The notes beneath the pieces were generated by a model. That model did no database searches. It was not told where the DNA came from and saw nothing but the letters and a program-made list of their open reading frames with translations. The position numbers and the translations under genes are program-made. A stretch of 12,004 bases of DNA from an uncultured Elusimicrobia bacterium (GTDB lineage Bacteria > Elusimicrobiota > Elusimicrobia > Elusimicrobiales > Elusimicrobiaceae). Of this stretch, positions 1 through 7,134 are shown in pieces. Positions within the stretch are counted from its first letter, which is position 1. Every line of letters begins with the position of its first letter. The stretch lies in assembly GCA_947164805.1 (NCBI GenBank), contig CAMUXX010000013.1, positions 1 to 12,004 on the forward strand, read 5' to 3'.

Positions 1-44
1 ATTGTGGTTGGTGACTGGAGTTCAGACGTGTGCTCTTCCGATCT
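1..44. other. Illumina adapter and index read-through (not genomic)
   Basis: Bases 11-44 match, base for base, the 34-nt common part of the Illumina TruSeq read 2 adapter (begins GTGACTGGAG, ends TCTTCCGATCT). Bases 1-2 (AT) fit the end of the P7 primer, and bases 3-10 (TGTGGTTG) sit exactly where an 8-nt sample index belongs. This is library sequence left on a contig end. Genomic DNA starts at base 45. The adapter match is seen directly; the index reading is inference. Confidence 0.97.
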
Positions 45-278
45 GATAACGGCGTAGGTATAAGGGAAGAACATATAACCAAAATTTTCCATAAATTTTA
101 CCAAATAGATGATTTCTTCACAGGCCAAATTGAAGGTTGGGGGCTTGGTCTTGCTTTAGTTAAGCGCATTATGAATTTACACGGCGGTAATATTACTGTA
201 CGTTCACAATATGGGGTGGGAACAATTATTTCTTTAGTTTTCCCTAAGACAAATGATAAAAAACTTAAAACTATTTAA
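45..278 (+). CDS. Sensor histidine kinase, C-terminal ATP-binding domain (5' partial)
   Basis: This is the last 77 residues of a two-component sensor kinase, entering from the left edge. The HATPase_c landmarks appear in order: the G1 box DNGVGI directly after the adapter, an F-box-like FHKFYQ, the G2 box GWGLGLALVKRI, then GGNITVRSQYGVGT leading to the final beta strand LVFP. The sensor, dimerisation and phospho-acceptor His regions are missing because the contig begins here, so the stimulus cannot be inferred. An apparent GTG start at base 30 lies inside adapter sequence and is false. The stop overlaps the next gene by 26 bp, which suggests translational coupling. No response regulator is visible in the window. 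Confidence 0.88.
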   Translation, partial: DNGVGIREEHITKIFHKFYQIDDFFTGQIEGWGLGLALVKRIMNLHGGNITVRSQYGVGTIISLVFPKTNDKKLKTI

Positions 279-729
279 CTCAGAATTTAGCGAACAAATT
301 AAAACTTTTTCTTCACTGATAAAGGATTTTGAGACATTGGAAGACAGGTTTGATAAAATATTAGTACAAAAAAAGCGTAAATTTGAAGTACGGGATACCT
401 CTTTTGAGCAAGATTTTTTAAATTTTGCTTTGACTATGCAGAAATTTACCTTTACCATATATGATGCAATGCAAGAATTGCGTTTTAACTCTTTAAAAAT
501 TTTCCCTAATGAAGAAACCCTGGCTTTAAAAGAACTTGCAATATCTTGTGAAGTTTTTAATAATAATATCAGGAAATTTGATGCTGTATTTAAAACTATG
601 GATCCGCAAGTTTCTGCTGCTTCCCTTAATTTAAAATGGGGTATAATAGATATTGTACATCATGATTTTTTAAATTTGGAAAAGCAGCTTATATCTTTAG
701 TAAAAGAGGTTAGGAAATATTATGACTAA
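253..729 (+). CDS. Hypothetical helical protein coupled to the histidine kinase
   Basis: I do not recognise this 158-residue protein. It has no signal peptide or membrane segment and looks almost entirely alpha-helical, with charged amphipathic stretches at about residues 8-45, 52-80, 88-115 and 125-157. The start is the ATG inside the end of the kinase gene. There is no clear Shine-Dalgarno in front of it, so translation is probably coupled to the kinase, and the next in-frame ATG would remove about 62 residues. Its end overlaps the AI-2E gene start by 8 bp. The arrangement suggests a cytoplasmic partner of the kinase or the transporter, but only by position. The helical content is a reading of residue patterns, not a prediction run. 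Confidence 0.75.
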   Translation: MIKNLKLFNSEFSEQIKTFSSLIKDFETLEDRFDKILVQKKRKFEVRDTSFEQDFLNFALTMQKFTFTIYDAMQELRFNSLKIFPNEETLALKELAISCEVFNNNIRKFDAVFKTMDPQVSAASLNLKWGIIDIVHHDFLNLEKQLISLVKEVRKYYD

Positions 730-1768
730 ACCATCAAAACCGGTGCAAGCAACAGTCAGTACTTATAATAAGATAAATACTATTTGTTTAACTATTATTG
801 CTTCCGTTAGCATAATACTTGCACTTATCTATACACGCACAATTTTGGTACCTTTGGTAATATCTATATTTATTTTTACAATGATTACCCCCTTAATTAG
901 ATATATTAAATATTTCACACGTTGGCCAAAATGGTTATGTGTTTTAATTGCAACAGCTATTGTTTTGATACCGTTAATACTTATTATAATTTTTGTAGCA
1001 AATTCTATATCAAATTTTGCACAGGAGGCACTAACTTACCGAGTCAAACTGCTTGAAGCCCTAAATCACTTTACCGCTTTTTTAAAAAATTTAAAAATAC
1101 CAGTACCGGAAGAATTACTTAATTTTACCAGTATAAGGGAAGTTCTATCTGTTCCGCATTATGGAAAATTTTTAAGAGGTGTCGGCGCAAGTGCCATGAC
1201 ATTTATCTCTTATTCATTTTTAATATTTATCTTCTTATTTTTTATGTTGCTTGGAAGCGGCCGCACAAAAATTACTAATGATTTACTTAAGGAGATTCAA
1301 AATAAAGTTTCCGCTTATTTGTATATTCATATTATAATGTCCATAATAACCGGTATTTGTGTGTGGGTAGTTTATGCATCATGTGGGCTTGATTTGGCGA
1401 TAATGTTTGCTGCCCTAACCGTACTGCTTAATTTTATACCTAATCTCGGTTCGGTTTTAGCAGTTATTATCCCTATGCCTATTGCTTATTTACAATTCGG
1501 TTGGGGCATAAAATTAATGATGATTTTACTTTTACCCTCAATTATACAATTTGTTTTGGGAAGTTTAGTCGAACCCAAAATATTAGGGGAAGGCGTTGAT
1601 CTTCATCCCATTGCCGTAATAGGTTCCTTGATTTTTTGGGGTCTTGTTTGGGGTATCCCCGGTGCATTTATGGCTGTTCCTATGACGGCCGCACTTCGTA
1701 TAGTTCTTGCTAAACTTGAACCTACGCGCCCGTTTGCAGAATTACTTTCCGGCAGATTACCGAAATAA
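722..1768 (+). CDS. AI-2E family transporter (PerM/YdiK-like membrane protein)
   Basis: This 348-residue integral membrane protein belongs to the AI-2E transporter family (formerly UPF0118/DUF20). Two hydrophobic segments lie near residues 20-55 and one near 70-95. A soluble loop covers about 98-155, followed by a run of membrane segments to about 330. Family hallmarks are FIPNLGSVLAVIIP in the middle and EPKILGEGVDLHP followed by GLVWGIPGAFMAVP near the C-terminus. The family is named after E. coli TqsA, but members include ion antiporters and uncharacterised exporters, so the substrate is open. The ATG at 722 has AGGA 6 nt upstream and overlaps the previous gene. The C-terminal residues RPFAELLSGRLPK are echoed by a remnant at about 3238-3279. 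Confidence 0.92.
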   Translation: MTKPSKPVQATVSTYNKINTICLTIIASVSIILALIYTRTILVPLVISIFIFTMITPLIRYIKYFTRWPKWLCVLIATAIVLIPLILIIIFVANSISNFAQEALTYRVKLLEALNHFTAFLKNLKIPVPEELLNFTSIREVLSVPHYGKFLRGVGASAMTFISYSFLIFIFLFFMLLGSGRTKITNDLLKEIQNKVSAYLYIHIIMSIITGICVWVVYASCGLDLAIMFAALTVLLNFIPNLGSVLAVIIPMPIAYLQFGWGIKLMMILLLPSIIQFVLGSLVEPKILGEGVDLHPIAVIGSLIFWGLVWGIPGAFMAVPMTAALRIVLAKLEPTRPFAELLSGRLPK

Positions 1769-1806
1769 AGATTAATATCAAAATAGGTCTTTTTATACCA
1801 TAAATT

Positions 1807-1822
1807 AGGGTCTTTAGGCCCT
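1807..1822 (+). terminator. Weak hairpin after the AI-2E gene
   Basis: AGGGTC-TTTA-GGCCCT can form a 6-bp stem with one G-T wobble and a 4-base loop, 38 bases after the AI-2E stop. The following bases (TGTTGTCT) are only loosely T-rich, so it is at best a weak intrinsic terminator. Its last base overlaps the candidate -35 of the next gene. Confidence 0.3.
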
Positions 1823-1850
1823 TGTTGTCTACTTAAAAAATTATTAAAAT
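1822..1850 (+). promoter_or_regulatory. Candidate sigma70-type promoter for the metalloprotease gene
   Basis: TTGTTG (1822-1827) and TAAAAT (1845-1850) are separated by exactly 17 bp. This predicts a start near 1857 and a leader of only about 11 nt before the ATG at 1868. The -10 is 5/6 to consensus but the -35 is weak. The position after a hairpin supports an independent transcript. Confidence 0.42.
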
Positions 1851-1867
1851 TACATTGAGAAATATTT

Positions 1868-3235
1868 ATGATAAAAAAAATAATAATCGGTATAATGAGT
1901 GTAACATTGTGGTTGGGTGTTTATTTCCCGTCCTTAGCACAGCAAAATACTAATATTAAATATACAGAATTTGCTCGGAGGACAAATTATAAACCTATAA
2001 GCAAAGGAAATTTCCGTTTTCCTTCAACTCAAGAAGCACTTGAAGTATTTGCACAAGGCAGGGAATTGCTTTCCTCTATGGGAAATACCCAATCCCCACA
2101 AAATAGCCCATCTAATCCTGTTAGTTTTGATACTATACAAAATTTTTCTGATTCACTTAATGTAAAACATAAACATTATCAAAACTTAATTCAATCGTCT
2201 TTAATTCAGGCACAAGCCGATAGAGATTTTGAACATTATCAAAATTTTTATGAACAAATAGTGTGGAAAACAGACGGCACCCCTGATTTAGCCAAAGCCG
2301 CTACACTCAAATCTTATTTAGCTTTTTATAATTTAATACATAATAACGGTAAACCGTCTAGATTGCAAATCGGACGTATAGATGAACATTTCCCGTTACT
2401 TGGAATTAATGCTGACGCTTTTGCCTTATTACAACAAAAATTCGGCAATAATGATGCTTATTTATGGTTTACTTATGAACTTTATTATATTGCCGGTGTG
2501 GATCATATTATTCCTTCTGAAGATGCACAGAAAGCGGATGAAATAGCTAAACAAATCTTATATAGTAGTTTGCAAAAATACGGTATTACACCTCAAGAGA
2601 CAGATAAGTGGCTTGAATTTTCTACGACGTGGCAAAGTTTAGCATACTTTCCTGATGCTGCAAGAGGTGCAACAATAACCGTTGCTTATGAAGGGAATTG
2701 GTACTACACAATGTTCTTGCGCCCGAACTCACAAATTTTAGAAGGAAGGCCATATAATCCCATTGCACTTATTGCATTACATGAGTTTCAACATGTAAAA
2801 GATTATTTTCCCGGTATAATGTATATGAAATTTTCTTTAAATGAATTACCGACTACTTTAGCAGAATTAGTTGCTGCAGATGATGTTTACCGCCAAATTC
2901 ATAATATCCCATATAATCAACCGATAGCATACAAACATAAAAGTGATTTTCTAGGCATCAATTTAGCGGAAATAGCAGGGTTCTTTAGAAATCTTTCTCA
3001 AAAATATAATACAGATAACTATGCCGAACTTTTACTTAAACCGGAAGCAACTAAGTATATTGTAGATAATTACAATAATTTTGCGGAAAATGCTATAACT
3101 TGGAAATTGGAAAAAAACGGACAAAAAGTAACCCTATCAAAAGAAGAAAAACAAACTTTAGGAAGAAAATCAATACACTCATCTTTAGAAAAAATCTTTA
3201 AGGATACAAACCGCGGCAGTATATTCCAGCACTAA
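1868..3235 (+). CDS. Secreted HExxH metalloprotease-like protein
   Basis: A 455-residue exported protein I cannot assign to a named family. Residues 1-24 form a classic signal peptide: MIKK, a hydrophobic core, then SLA before QQ, with likely cleavage after Ala24. There is no lipobox and no cysteine anywhere. A zinc-binding HEFQH motif lies at residues 305-309 after a hydrophobic strand (PIALIAL). It is followed 24 residues on by AELVAADD (Glu333), a plausible third ligand in the gluzincin manner; Glu326 is the alternative. Residues 60-130 are Gln-rich and helical with a low-complexity Ser/Pro/Asn patch near 72-86. Peptidase activity, periplasmic or extracellular, is inferred from the motif alone. 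The Shine-Dalgarno is poor (TGAGAAATATTT before the ATG). Confidence 0.72.
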   Translation: MIKKIIIGIMSVTLWLGVYFPSLAQQNTNIKYTEFARRTNYKPISKGNFRFPSTQEALEVFAQGRELLSSMGNTQSPQNSPSNPVSFDTIQNFSDSLNVKHKHYQNLIQSSLIQAQADRDFEHYQNFYEQIVWKTDGTPDLAKAATLKSYLAFYNLIHNNGKPSRLQIGRIDEHFPLLGINADAFALLQQKFGNNDAYLWFTYELYYIAGVDHIIPSEDAQKADEIAKQILYSSLQKYGITPQETDKWLEFSTTWQSLAYFPDAARGATITVAYEGNWYYTMFLRPNSQILEGRPYNPIALIALHEFQHVKDYFPGIMYMKFSLNELPTTLAELVAADDVYRQIHNIPYNQPIAYKHKSDFLGINLAEIAGFFRNLSQKYNTDNYAELLLKPEATKYIVDNYNNFAENAITWKLEKNGQKVTLSKEEKQTLGRKSIHSSLEKIFKDTNRGSIFQH

Positions 3236-3237
3236 AA

Positions 3238-3279
3238 AATCCATTTTCTAAATTGCTTTTAGACAGATTGGCGAAGTAA
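3238..3279 (+). pseudogene. Remnant of a second AI-2E family gene (C-terminal tail)
   Basis: In the frame ending at TAA (3277-3279) the sequence reads NPFSKLLLDRLAK-stop. The intact AI-2E protein upstream ends RPFAELLSGRLPK-stop. P, F, LL, RL, K and the stop coincide, and many nucleotide differences are synonymous (tta/ttg, aaa/aag, ccg/cca). The resemblance continues a few bases past the stop. No coding region leads into it: it begins just after the metalloprotease stop, in another frame. I read it as the surviving 3' end of a paralogous transporter gene. The match is short (about 14 codons), so chance is not fully excluded. Confidence 0.55.
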
Positions 3280-3296
3280 AAATTATTGTATAAAAT

Positions 3297-4202
3297 TTAA
3301 TTCAAATTTTTCCAAGCATCCAAGAAATCTTTGGGTGGTTTAACTTCAAAACACTCTTGCCTGTGTGTGATAGGATTTTTAAATTCAATCTTTTTTGCAT
3401 GTAACATTAGGCGCGGTGCAGTTGCACCTTTATAAAGCCAATCACCTAAAACAGGGCAACCAAGCCAATTCATATGAACACGCAACTGATTAGTACGCCC
3501 TGTTATCGGATTCAGTTCCACCCAATAAAATTTACCTTTTTGTTGCTTAACTTTAAATTTCGTTTGTGCTTCACGCCCTACGGGTGAGGCCTTAATTCTT
3601 CCACCTGCTTCACGCCCGATAGGCACATCAATTAATCCCTCTTTTTGCGGCATTTCTCCGCAACAAATTGCATTATAAGTTTTGTGGACTTCGCGGTTTG
3701 CAAACATTTCCGTCATAGCATTTTGAAAGCGCTCACTTTTTGCAATTAACATTACTCCGCTTGTTTCTTTATCAAGACGATGTACAAGCCCAAGCCGTGG
3801 CATATCCTTATCAAAACCCGACGGTGGATTGGCATATATGGCTGAAACTAAAGTTTCTTCAGAAGCAAAAAGTGCGGTTTTATTTTCTTCCCAAGCAGCA
3901 CTTTGCGGGTGTACCAAAAGCCCAGCCGGTTTATTGATTACAAAAAAATTTTTGCCTTCATAAATAATTAAATCTTTAATATTTAAAGTGTTTTTTACTG
4001 ATGGCCACGTTATTTTAATTTCATCATTTTCCTCTAAAGGATAAGAAGGCTTTACTTCCCTACCATTAACTGTAATTTGCCCTTTTTTTATAATGTTTTG
4101 TATTAAATTCCTTGAGTGTTCGGGGAAGTTTTCAGTAACAAAAATATCAAGGCGTTCCGGCCTCGGATAGGTATATTTCAAAATATCTTGTTTAGCTTTC
4201 AT
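3297..4202 (-). CDS. RluA-family 23S rRNA pseudouridine synthase (RluD-like)
   Basis: A 301-residue enzyme that would isomerise uridine to pseudouridine in RNA, most likely in 23S rRNA. An S4 RNA-binding domain spans about residues 15-65 (SRNLIQNIIKKGQITVNG). The catalytic domain carries GLVHRLDKETSGV at 138-150, in which Asp144 is the nucleophile. KPAGLLVHP at 91-99 is another family mark. The conserved TGRTHQIRVH element is TGRTNQLRVH here (234-243), with Asn in place of the usual His. RluD and RluC subtypes cannot be told apart by eye, so the target uridines are unknown. The ATG overlaps the lgt stop as ATGA with only a weak upstream purine tract, so translation is probably coupled. It is the last gene of the run and no clear terminator follows. 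Confidence 0.9.
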   Translation of the reverse strand: MKAKQDILKYTYPRPERLDIFVTENFPEHSRNLIQNIIKKGQITVNGREVKPSYPLEENDEIKITWPSVKNTLNIKDLIIYEGKNFFVINKPAGLLVHPQSAAWEENKTALFASEETLVSAIYANPPSGFDKDMPRLGLVHRLDKETSGVMLIAKSERFQNAMTEMFANREVHKTYNAICCGEMPQKEGLIDVPIGREAGGRIKASPVGREAQTKFKVKQQKGKFYWVELNPITGRTNQLRVHMNWLGCPVLGDWLYKGATAPRLMLHAKKIEFKNPITHRQECFEVKPPKDFLDAWKNLN

Positions 4203-4948
4203 TTGTCTTTTCTCTTAAATAAAAATACTGAAATAACTATTAAAATTATAGCAATTATTTGCGAAGGCGAAAAGCCAAATAAACCGGTACCCCTATCGTC
4301 AAACCTAAAATATTCCAGAGCAAAACGTATAATACCGTAGCCCAGCAAATACCCTGCACAAATTACACCTTTCTTATGCGGTTTTTGATAAAAATAAAAC
4401 AAAATAAAAAATAGAGTTAATACGGCAAAACTTTCCATAAGTTGAACAGGATATAACCCTAAATTATGTAAATGTTCAGGCACTAAACTTTGCGGATTTG
4501 TATATTTAACAGCCAAAAAATTATGGGAAATTTTACCATAACAACACCCTGCCAAGAAGCAGCCTATACGCCCTATTGCATGCCCAAGTGCAAGCGGAAC
4601 GGCAAAAAAATCAAGCACAGGTAATACGGGGTGTTTATATTTTTTAATCCATATAAGACCGGAAATAAAACCTCCTATAAGTCCTCCGTAAAAAACAAAA
4701 CCGTAACGGATTTTTTCAATAAAACTTGAAACAATGAAACTATCAAAGTTAAACCAAATAAAAAACAATTTAGCGCCAATTAAAGCACCAATAATTATCC
4801 AAAAGATAAGGTCAAAAATTTTATCTTTGCCTAGTCCGAGTTTAGCCTGTTGTTTATAGCAATAATAAAGGCCAGAGCCATATGCAAGTGCCGTCATTAT
4901 TCCGTAAGACGGTATGGCAAAACCGAAAATATGGATAAAGGGATACAC
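4199..4948 (-). CDS. lgt: Prolipoprotein diacylglyceryl transferase
   Basis: Lgt transfers diacylglycerol from phosphatidylglycerol to the lipobox cysteine of prolipoproteins in the inner membrane, the first step of lipoprotein maturation. The 249-residue protein starts MYPFIHIFGFAIPSYG, the usual N-terminal family pattern, and has about seven hydrophobic segments. The signature GHAIGRIGCFLAGCCYG is at 122-138 with the conserved Arg at 127, YPVQLMES follows at 166-173, and GIIRFALEYFR lies at 205-215. The HGG element of the E. coli enzyme reads YGG (87-89), as I expect for shorter homologues. The start is GTG, overlapping the MBL-gene TAG by one base, and is backed by GGAGG 10 nt upstream. 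It ends with an ATGA overlap into the pseudouridine synthase gene. Confidence 0.95.
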   Translation of the reverse strand: MYPFIHIFGFAIPSYGIMTALAYGSGLYYCYKQQAKLGLGKDKIFDLIFWIIIGALIGAKLFFIWFNFDSFIVSSFIEKIRYGFVFYGGLIGGFISGLIWIKKYKHPVLPVLDFFAVPLALGHAIGRIGCFLAGCCYGKISHNFLAVKYTNPQSLVPEHLHNLGLYPVQLMESFAVLTLFFILFYFYQKPHKKGVICAGYLLGYGIIRFALEYFRFDDRGTGLFGFSPSQIIAIILIVISVFLFKRKDK

Positions 4949-5574
4949 TAAAGCATATCCTCCAAAAGTTTAGGATTTTCTTTAGCCATTTTTAAATAAG
5001 GATTTGTGGATAGTTCCTGTTTAACTGTACTTTTAAAACCTTCATTACGGCCATAAGAATGACCGGTATAAATTATTGTATCCCCCGGTAAAGATGCAAG
5101 TAAAATTAAACTTTGTATTAAACTATCCGGGTTGGCACCGGGCAAATCAGTTCTTCCAACTGAATTTACAAATAAAGTATCCCCGGTGAAAATAATATTG
5201 TCTATTTTGATGCAAACAGAGCCGCGTGTATGCCCTGGTGTTAAAAGCACATCTATATTTAACCCTGCAATTTCAAATTTTTTAGGCGCTTTATAGGTAT
5301 TTAGTAAATCATAAGGGAGTGAACAAAAAGCCTCATCCCTTTCATCTAGATAACCTTTTAAATTATATTTTTTAAGCAATTTATCTGCATCAGTCATATG
5401 ATCCTGATGGGCATGCGTAAAAAACACTGCAACCGGCTTTAAAGATTTGCTGTCTAAAAATTTACAAATTGCAGGAATATCCCAGGAAGGATCAATTAGA
5501 ATTGCCTGTTCCTGATTTTCAATAATATAAGAACAATTGGACATCGGTCCTAACATAAGTGTGTATACTTTCAT
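4948..5574 (-). CDS. MBL-fold metallohydrolase, glyoxalase II-like (YcbL type)
   Basis: A 208-residue metallo-beta-lactamase-fold hydrolase with a full set of ligands for a two-metal site: HAHQDH at 54-59 (His54, His56, Asp58, His59), His115 in TPGHTRGS, Asp132 in FTGDTLF and His172 in GHSYG. The GRTDLPGA segment (140-147) is typical of the YcbL/hydroxyacylglutathione hydrolase-like branch, which lacks the long C-terminal glutathione-binding region of true GloB. A thioesterase role is likely, possibly on lactoyl-thiols, but the substrate is inferred. The ATG forms an ATGA overlap with the FtsB-like gene and has AGGA 7 nt upstream. A methylglyoxal synthase gene lies about 4 kb away on the same strand, which makes a detoxification role conceivable. 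Confidence 0.88.
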   Translation of the reverse strand: MKVYTLMLGPMSNCSYIIENQEQAILIDPSWDIPAICKFLDSKSLKPVAVFFTHAHQDHMTDADKLLKKYNLKGYLDERDEAFCSLPYDLLNTYKAPKKFEIAGLNIDVLLTPGHTRGSVCIKIDNIIFTGDTLFVNSVGRTDLPGANPDSLIQSLILLASLPGDTIIYTGHSYGRNEGFKSTVKQELSTNPYLKMAKENPKLLEDML

Positions 5575-5855
5575 TTTTTTATCCTAAATTCTATTTCCCC
5601 TTCATGGGCCATATTATAATTAACACGGGCTTCCTCTTCAAGAAAAGAACGGTCGCCAGAAAGAATTTTGTTATATTCTTCATTTAATTCTTCATATTCG
5701 GTATCAAGGGCGACAACCTTTTCATTTAATTTACGCATTTTAAGTGAATTATGCAGTAATGCAAAGAAACTGTCATTAAACACTAATATCGCTATTAAGA
5801 CCGCAAGAAGAATCAAAAGAATATTCCTCTTATTTTTAAATATTTTTATTATCAT
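5571..5855 (-). CDS. FtsB/DivIC-type septum formation initiator
   Basis: A 94-residue bitopic membrane protein with the FtsB/DivIC layout: a short basic N-terminus (KIFKNKR), one membrane segment at about 11-27, a coiled coil at about 36-66, and a C-terminal segment DRSFLEEEARVNYNMAHEGEIEF that matches the family's conserved end. Such proteins join FtsL and FtsQ in the divisome at midcell. I start it at the ATG (5855-5853), whose ATGA overlaps the enolase stop. An upstream in-frame TTG at 5870 would add five residues but has no better ribosome-binding site. Location directly after enolase is a common arrangement for this family and supports the call. Confidence 0.88.
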   Translation of the reverse strand: MIIKIFKNKRNILLILLAVLIAILVFNDSFFALLHNSLKMRKLNEKVVALDTEYEELNEEYNKILSGDRSFLEEEARVNYNMAHEGEIEFRIKK

Positions 5856-7117
5856 CTTTGAAAGGCACAAAAATATTTTGCTTTTTTACCTAATTCCTCT
5901 TCAATCTCAAGCAGCCTGTTATATTTTGCCGTTCTTTCCGCACGTGCAGGAGCACCGGTTTTAATAGCACCGGCATTTACGGCAACTGACAAATCTGCTA
6001 TAAAAGTATCTTCTGTTTCTCCGGAACGGTGGGAAATTATCGGTAAATAGCCTGCCTTCTTTGCCATCTTTATAACTTCAACCGTTTCCGAAACTGTACC
6101 TATTTGATTTAATTTTATCAAAATTGAATTTGCAACTTTACCTGTTATACCTTGCTTTAAACGAACAGGATTTGTAACAAATAAATCATCCCCGACGATA
6201 TTTAATCTTTTACCAAGTTCTTTTGTAAGATATTGCCAATCAGGCCAGGCATCTTCCTGTAAAGGATCTTCCAAAGAAATTAAAGGATATTTTCTTGCCC
6301 AATTTTTATAAATTTGGGTAAGCCCTTTATAATCAAGTTTTTTACCTTCAAAATAATAAATTCCGTTTTTAAAAAATTCACTGGAAGCCGCATCTAATGC
6401 AATTTGCATTTTTGGGTAACCCGCTTTTTTAGAGGCATCAATAAGTATTTTTAAAGCATCTTCATGCTTTTTAAGTTTCGGTGCAAAACCGCCTTCATCA
6501 CCGACTGAAACACTTAATTTTTTACCGGCAAGTAAAGTTTTTAAGGTATGATATGTTTCACTTGCTGAGCGAAGAGCCTCTTTAAAACTTTTGGCAAAAC
6601 CGGGAACTATCATAAATTCCTGTATATTTAAACCGCTGTCCGCATGCTTACCACCGTTAATAATATTTAACATAGGTACCGGCAAGAGATATTGTTTTTC
6701 CCTAATACCGTAAACTTGCCTTAAATATTTGTAAAGCGGTATGTTTTGGCTTGCGGCACCTGCGCGTAAAACCGCCATGGAAATACCCAAAATTGCATTT
6801 GCACCATAAGTTGTTTTATTTGAACTTCCGTCTAATTTCAGAAGGGCTTTATCAATTTCCAAAATATTTTTAAAATTACGGTTTATTAAATATTTTTTTA
6901 ATTTTTCCACATTTTTCTTGGCTTTTAAAACCCCTTTGCCAAGAAAACGATTTTTATCTTTATCCCTTAATTCAAGTGCTTCATGGCTTCCCGTCGAGGC
7001 ACCGCTCGGAACACTTGCTACTCCGGTAAAACCGCGTTCTAAAATAACGGTCGTTTTAAGTGTCGGAAAACCGCGCGAATCTAAAATCTCACGCGCATAA
7101 ATATCCTTAATTTTCAT
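5852..7117 (-). CDS. eno: Enolase (2-phosphoglycerate dehydratase)
   Basis: Enolase interconverts 2-phosphoglycerate and phosphoenolpyruvate in the cytoplasm. All key residues are visible in the 421-residue product: mobile loop SGAST 38-42, His158 in GGKHAD, Glu208 in GDEGGF, magnesium ligands Asp242 (ALDAASSEF), Glu283 (LEDP) and Asp310 (GDD), catalytic Lys335 in ILIKLNQIGTVSET, HRS at 363-365, and Lys386. The NN usually following GGxHAD is SG here, a minor variation. Length is near the family norm of about 430. The ATG lies 17 bp after the phosphohexomutase stop, so it is in the same operon, and has a strong AGGGGG 4 nt upstream. The product is markedly lysine-rich, as expected at this GC content. 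Confidence 0.98.
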   Translation of the reverse strand: MKIKDIYAREILDSRGFPTLKTTVILERGFTGVASVPSGASTGSHEALELRDKDKNRFLGKGVLKAKKNVEKLKKYLINRNFKNILEIDKALLKLDGSSNKTTYGANAILGISMAVLRAGAASQNIPLYKYLRQVYGIREKQYLLPVPMLNIINGGKHADSGLNIQEFMIVPGFAKSFKEALRSASETYHTLKTLLAGKKLSVSVGDEGGFAPKLKKHEDALKILIDASKKAGYPKMQIALDAASSEFFKNGIYYFEGKKLDYKGLTQIYKNWARKYPLISLEDPLQEDAWPDWQYLTKELGKRLNIVGDDLFVTNPVRLKQGITGKVANSILIKLNQIGTVSETVEVIKMAKKAGYLPIISHRSGETEDTFIADLSVAVNAGAIKTGAPARAERTAKYNRLLEIEEELGKKAKYFCAFQR

Positions 7118-7121
7118 AATA

Positions 7122-7127
7122 CCCCCT
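7122..7127 (-). promoter_or_regulatory. Ribosome-binding site of eno (AGGGGG)
   Basis: AGGGGG ends 4 nt before the eno ATG. It pairs with the standard anti-Shine-Dalgarno through one G-U wobble rather than as AGGAGG. A similar G-run serves the flavin reductase gene at 9232-9237. Confidence 0.7.
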
Positions 7128-7134
7128 GTATTAT

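Noticed and set aside
30..44. GTG start for the histidine kinase fragment
   Set aside because: These bases are adapter sequence; the frame is simply open into it.
722..1768. A quorum-sensing (autoinducer-2) system
   Set aside because: The family name alone does not show AI-2 transport; no luxS or lsr genes are present and many members move other substrates.
3236..3296. A bidirectional terminator between the convergent metalloprotease and pseudouridine synthase genes
   Set aside because: Only AT-only stems such as AAATTT-GAATT-AAATTT can be drawn; there is no GC-rich stem with a T-run.
3740..3937. Open frames on the plus strand inside the pseudouridine synthase, phosphohexomutase, enolase and mgsA genes
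   Set aside because: They lie antisense to well-supported genes, have no recognisable motifs or good ribosome-binding sites, and the real genes explain the sequence.
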